Of a stretch of DNA of 64,000 nucleotides, positions 61,115-64,000 are shown piece after piece. A program made the position numbers and the translations under genes. The notes beneath the pieces are model-generated. The model did not search any database, was not told the origin of the DNA, and was given only the letters and a program-made list of their open reading frames with translations. This stretch comes from Rodentibacter ratti. GTDB taxonomy: Bacteria > Pseudomonadota > Gammaproteobacteria > Enterobacterales > Pasteurellaceae. Numbering within the stretch: position 1 is the stretch's first letter; every line of letters begins with the position of its first letter. The DNA lies in contig NZ_MLAJ01000001.1 of the NCBI RefSeq assembly GCF_002000485.1, positions 62,001 through 126,000 of the forward strand, given 5' to 3'.

Positions 61115-61555
61115 TTACAAATAACACGCCATCACAACGGCATTTTCCCTTCTACCATCAGGCATAGGATAGTAATTTTTACGGATATCCACCTCATTAA
61201 ATCCTTGTTTTTCATATAGCCAACGAGCAGGATTAGATTCCCGTACCTCAAGCCAAAGGGTTTGGATATTTTTTTCTTTAAGTTGTATCATCAACTCATT
61301 TAAAAGTAATTTACCTAATCCTTTTCCTTGCATAGCAGGCTCAACAGCGATATTAAACAAAGTCGCTTCATCCAATACTATTTGGCAAATCGCAAACCCT
61401 ATAATCCGATTATCTTTAACCAGTTTCAAATTTAAATAACGCTCGCCTTGATTATTTTTTAATGTTCCAAAAGACCAAGGTACTAAATGCGCTTGTTGTT
61501 CAATCTCATACAAACGCTCAAAATCGCATTCTTCAACAATAAAAATTTGAGGCAT
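61115..61555 (-). CDS. rimI: Ribosomal protein S18-alanine N-acetyltransferase RimI
   Basis: GNAT acetyltransferase that acetylates the N-terminal alanine of S18. The ATG at 61555 (MPQIFIVEECDFERLYEI) gives 146 residues, the family length. Motif A reads LFNIAVEPAMQGKGLGKLLL, and the tail LWLEVRESNPARWLYEKQGF follows. The start lies 4 nt past the holD stop and has no clear ribosome site, so coupling to holD is likely. The same gene pair is known in E. coli and H. influenzae. Confidence 0.94.
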   Translation of the reverse strand: MPQIFIVEECDFERLYEIEQQAHLVPWSFGTLKNNQGERYLNLKLVKDNRIIGFAICQIVLDEATLFNIAVEPAMQGKGLGKLLLNELMIQLKEKNIQTLWLEVRESNPARWLYEKQGFNEVDIRKNYYPMPDGRRENAVVMACYL

Positions 61556-61559
61556 ATGA

Positions 61560-61964
61560 TTAAATTTGTTGGATTTGTTGCCAAAGTTCACGTTTGGCAG
61601 AAGGTGAGGCTTGAAAATCCCGATAGCTAGGCGAACGGTAGATCCGTTCGGCATTCAAACAATGAGGTAAAGTGCGGTCAATTTTCTCCATATTTTCAGC
61701 GAGTAACCAATAATACACAGAATGACTTAACTCAAGATGTTGAATTTGTTCATAATTCAAACATAGGCAATCTTCTTGCTTGAGTTCAAGACTCATTAAT
61801 ACATCTTCAAATAAAGGATATTTACTCAAATTTTCATCGGATACCACCACAAAACGAATATGCTCTGCCACAGTAATCCCCACCGCCCCTTGAAATACCT
61901 CAGGACGGTGAAGTTTCCATTGAGTTATCCCCATCTCTTTTAGAAGAAGATTGCGTCTTTCCAT
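61560..61964 (-). CDS. holD: DNA polymerase III psi subunit HolD
   Basis: Clamp-loader accessory protein that with chi (HolC) connects SSB to the replisome. The 134-residue product begins MERRNLLLKEMGITQWKLHRPE, the chi-binding N-terminal peptide typical of psi, and ends with the poorly conserved psi fold (LSHSVYYWLLAE). It is followed by rimI, the usual partner. An uptake signal (about 61671-61679) lies within it. Confidence 0.93.
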   Translation of the reverse strand: MERRNLLLKEMGITQWKLHRPEVFQGAVGITVAEHIRFVVVSDENLSKYPLFEDVLMSLELKQEDCLCLNYEQIQHLELSHSVYYWLLAENMEKIDRTLPHCLNAERIYRSPSYRDFQASPSAKRELWQQIQQI

Positions 61965-61969
61965 TTTAA

Positions 61970-62548
61970 TTAGCGAGAAATTGAATCAAACGGGTAGCTC
62001 ATTAGGCTTTTAATAACCGAATGTTCTTCCGCTTCTGTTAATTTTTGTTGATAAGCTTTTAGACTACGAAATGACAGAATATTTTTTTCAGTACGCACTA
62101 TAGCAACAAAGCGCTGAAAATTATTACCATCACATGCATAGTAAGAAGAATTACCATCGTTTAATGTTTTCAAATCACAAACTTTTTTATTGGAATCCAA
62201 ATATCGGTTAGTTAATGTCGAAACATGAGAAAGATCTTTTAGATAAAAAGTTTCACTGGTGACCGATTTACGATTTGAACGATCTAAACTCACAGCTAAG
62301 CTAATAAAACGAGGATCATCGCCTTTTACCGCTCTCGTTTGTTTCACATATTTTTCGCCATTAAATTCAATTTCAGTACCGGCTTTTTTTACGCGCTCAA
62401 ATTGTTCATCTAATTTTTTGAACATTTCAACCTGCTCCGGTGTAACTTCAACTTTAGAAGGGGCTTGCGCTTTACCTTGTATCTGATCAATGATTTGACA
62501 ACCTGATAATAAACTGACCATTGCTGTCGCAAGTACGATTTTTTTCAT
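61970..62548 (-). CDS. Putative lipoprotein, unknown function
   Basis: A 192-residue protein with a lipoprotein signal: MKKIVLATAMVSLLSGCQII, lipobox LSGC, cysteine at residue 17. The mature part is hydrophilic, with EQFERVKKAGTEIEFNGEKYVKQTRAV and a pair of cysteines (KVCDLKTL, YYACDGNNF) that could form a disulfide. I do not recognise a family. It is 5 nt upstream of holD and divergent from rsmC; in H. influenzae as I remember it, holD and rsmC are direct neighbours, so it may be specific to this lineage. Confidence 0.8.
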   Translation of the reverse strand: MKKIVLATAMVSLLSGCQIIDQIQGKAQAPSKVEVTPEQVEMFKKLDEQFERVKKAGTEIEFNGEKYVKQTRAVKGDDPRFISLAVSLDRSNRKSVTSETFYLKDLSHVSTLTNRYLDSNKKVCDLKTLNDGNSSYYACDGNNFQRFVAIVRTEKNILSFRSLKAYQQKLTEAEEHSVIKSLMSYPFDSISR

Positions 62549-62658
62549 AAAATAATTCCTGTAATAAATTGGTTAAAAACCAATGAAAAATGTTTTATTA
62601 GAGTTATCTTTGCTAGAATAACGCCTAATTTTAACCAATAACCAACAGGATTCAAAGC

Positions 62659-63651
62659 GTGATTTCCCTTGAAAGCGAAGTTTTAGAGCGCCATCTTCCC
62701 CTTTTTTACCATAAATCTGTTTTACTTGCCGGCGGAATTAACGATCAGTTTCCACAAAAACTGGAACAATATTGCCAATCTGTTCAGGTTTGGAGCTGCT
62801 ATTTCGACTATGCTCGCACCCAAAGTGCGGTTAAATTTTCGATTGAATTTCAAGGTAAGGCTGATCTTATCGTTTATTATTGGACAAAAAATAAACAAGA
62901 AGTCCAATTCCAACTTTTGCAACTCCTTGCCAATTCAGCGGAAGAGCAAGAAGTACTCATCATCGGAGAAAACCGCTGTGGTGTGCGCTCGGTGGAAAAA
63001 ATACTCGCCCCTTTCGGTGATATTGCCAAAATAGATTCCGCTCGCCGTTGTAGTCTATATCATTTTTCGCTGAAAAAACGACCGCACTTTTCACTCGATA
63101 CTTTCTGGAAAACCTACCAACATCCGCAACTCAATAGCTTAATAGTCCACAGCTTACCCGGTGTGTTCAGTGCGAACGAATTGGATGTGGGGACAGCGCT
63201 ATTACTTTCTACACTCAATCAACCGATCAAAGGCAAGGTGCTTGATCTCGGCTGTGGTGCGGGTGTAATCGGTTCAATGATCAAAAAAATGAATCCTAAA
63301 TCAATTGTCACGATGACCGATATTCACGCCATGGCGCTGGAATCTGCCCGCAAGACCCTTGCAGAAAATCAATTGGAAGCGGATGTTTTTGCCAGTGATG
63401 TTTTCTCGGATATTGAGGGAAAATTTGATTTAATCATTTCCAATCCCCCTTTCCATGATGGCATCGATACCGCCTATCGTGCAGTAAAAACACTGATTAC
63501 TCACGCCAAATGGCATTTAAATCAAAGAGGAGAACTCCGTATTGTTGCCAATGCATTTTTGCCTTATCCGGATTTATTGCAACAACATTTTGGTGAATTT
63601 GAGGTGCTGGCAAAAACTTCAAAATTTAAGGTTTACTCCGTAAAAAATTAA
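62659..63651 (+). CDS. rsmC: 16S rRNA (guanine(1207)-N(2))-methyltransferase RsmC
   Basis: SAM-dependent enzyme that N2-methylates G1207 of 16S rRNA in the small subunit. The first codon is GTG at 62659 (read as Met). The 330 residues form two methyltransferase-like halves: a degenerate N-terminal half (to about residue 160) and an active C-terminal half with VLDLGCGAGVIGSMIKK and the NPPF motif LIISNPPFHDGI. Length fits the family. Two uptake signals (about 62823 and 63080) lie inside. Confidence 0.94.
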   Translation: MISLESEVLERHLPLFYHKSVLLAGGINDQFPQKLEQYCQSVQVWSCYFDYARTQSAVKFSIEFQGKADLIVYYWTKNKQEVQFQLLQLLANSAEEQEVLIIGENRCGVRSVEKILAPFGDIAKIDSARRCSLYHFSLKKRPHFSLDTFWKTYQHPQLNSLIVHSLPGVFSANELDVGTALLLSTLNQPIKGKVLDLGCGAGVIGSMIKKMNPKSIVTMTDIHAMALESARKTLAENQLEADVFASDVFSDIEGKFDLIISNPPFHDGIDTAYRAVKTLITHAKWHLNQRGELRIVANAFLPYPDLLQQHFGEFEVLAKTSKFKVYSVKN

Positions 63652-63824
63652 TCAATGAATGCTCACTAAAAATGATAATCCCAATACCCAAGCAACAATG
63701 GCACAACGCCAAGCTATTGCTGAAATTATCGGGGTAATTTTTTAATCAAAAAGCTAACAGTCTCAATGAATATATGCTAAATGTATCGTCTTACCACTCA
63801 CCAACAAAAAATAAGGAGAATATG

Positions 63825-64000
63825 ATGATCGTAACCAGCTCCGCCATTAAAAATGGTGTATTTGAAGATAAATATGGCAAACGAGGCACAGAATTTAGTC
63901 CAAACGGTATGCCCACTTATTCCATTCCCTTTGAGATCAAAGACGCACCGGAAGGTACAAAATCATTCGCCGTAGTGCTTGAAGACAAAGATGCGATCAC
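63825..64000 (+). CDS. YbhB/YbcL-type PEBP family protein, cut off by window edge
   Basis: Start of a phosphatidylethanolamine-binding-protein (Raf kinase inhibitor-like) protein; function in bacteria is mostly unknown. AAGGAG precedes two ATGs at 63822 and 63825; the second has the better spacing. About 58 residues are visible: MIVTSSAIKNGVFEDKYGKR, then FSPNGMPTYSIPFEIKDAPEGTKSF and AVVLEDKDA, which matches the PEBP beta core. The rest lies outside the window. Confidence 0.85.
   Translation, partial: MIVTSSAIKNGVFEDKYGKRGTEFSPNGMPTYSIPFEIKDAPEGTKSFAVVLEDKDAI

Noticed and set aside
63659-63748. Small frame of about 29 codons behind rsmC (MLTKNDNPNTQ to EIIGVIF)
   Set aside because: No ribosome binding site, no recognised homologue; may be a gene remnant or chance, so not listed as a gene.

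Overview
The window is chromosomal DNA of a Haemophilus-type member of the Pasteurellaceae. Low G+C, proteins that closely match what I remember of H. influenzae, and dozens of copies of the hin-type DNA uptake signal (core AAGTGCGGT) all point there. The gene order joins blocks that I remember as scattered in H. influenzae Rd, so it is probably another Haemophilus species (H. parainfluenzae or H. haemolyticus group). I cannot fix the species. No rRNA, tRNA, prophage, IS element or CRISPR array was recognised.

Layout. (1) 1-15750: nearly the whole division and cell wall (dcw) cluster on the minus strand, mraZ-rsmH-ftsL-ftsI-murE-murF-mraY-murD-ftsW-murG-murC-ddl-ftsQ-ftsA (ftsA runs off the edge). 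A promoter and a three-repeat MraZ operator lie in front of mraZ. (2) 15781-18075: a short CstA-type transporter with a perfect CRP site upstream, and a small zinc-ribbon membrane protein. (3) 18095-21627: the arginine transporter artPIQM with an ArgR-like box, then gmhA. (4) 21837-25717: periplasmic Lig E ligase, miaB, cpdA, nudF. (5) 25878-31553: a phase-variable glycosyltransferase with 20 TTTG repeats, in the OFF frame as sequenced, behind hrpA and two small membrane protein genes. (6) 31636-37385: recN, nadK, grpE, and nrdD behind an FNR box and a tandem NrdR box pair. (7) 37440-42900: an afuCBA hexose-phosphate ABC transporter with two tandem, diverged afuA binding proteins and a CRP-like site. 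(8) 42992-46595: udk-dcd-AsmA-like-MFS. (9) 46646-52927: dppBCDF without dppA, and uvrD. (10) 53053-54228: a TPP riboswitch in front of a stand-alone third AfuA-type binding protein. (11) 54305-61076: fdhD, then fdnG (selenocysteine UGA plus SECIS), fdxH, fdnI and fdhE, a respiratory formate dehydrogenase set. (12) 61115-64000: rimI, holD, a lipoprotein, rsmC and the start of a PEBP-family gene.

The most interesting signal is the set of three AfuA-family binding proteins. One (42825-41785) keeps the His-Asp-Glu residues I recall as sugar-phosphate ligands and has a CRP-like site upstream. Its tandem partner carries Gln-Asn-Glu at these positions. The third carries His-Ala-Thr and is controlled by a TPP riboswitch, which suggests a family member recruited to bind a thiamine compound. 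The other notable element is the OFF-phase CAAA-repeat glycosyltransferase, which probably varies the surface glycan.
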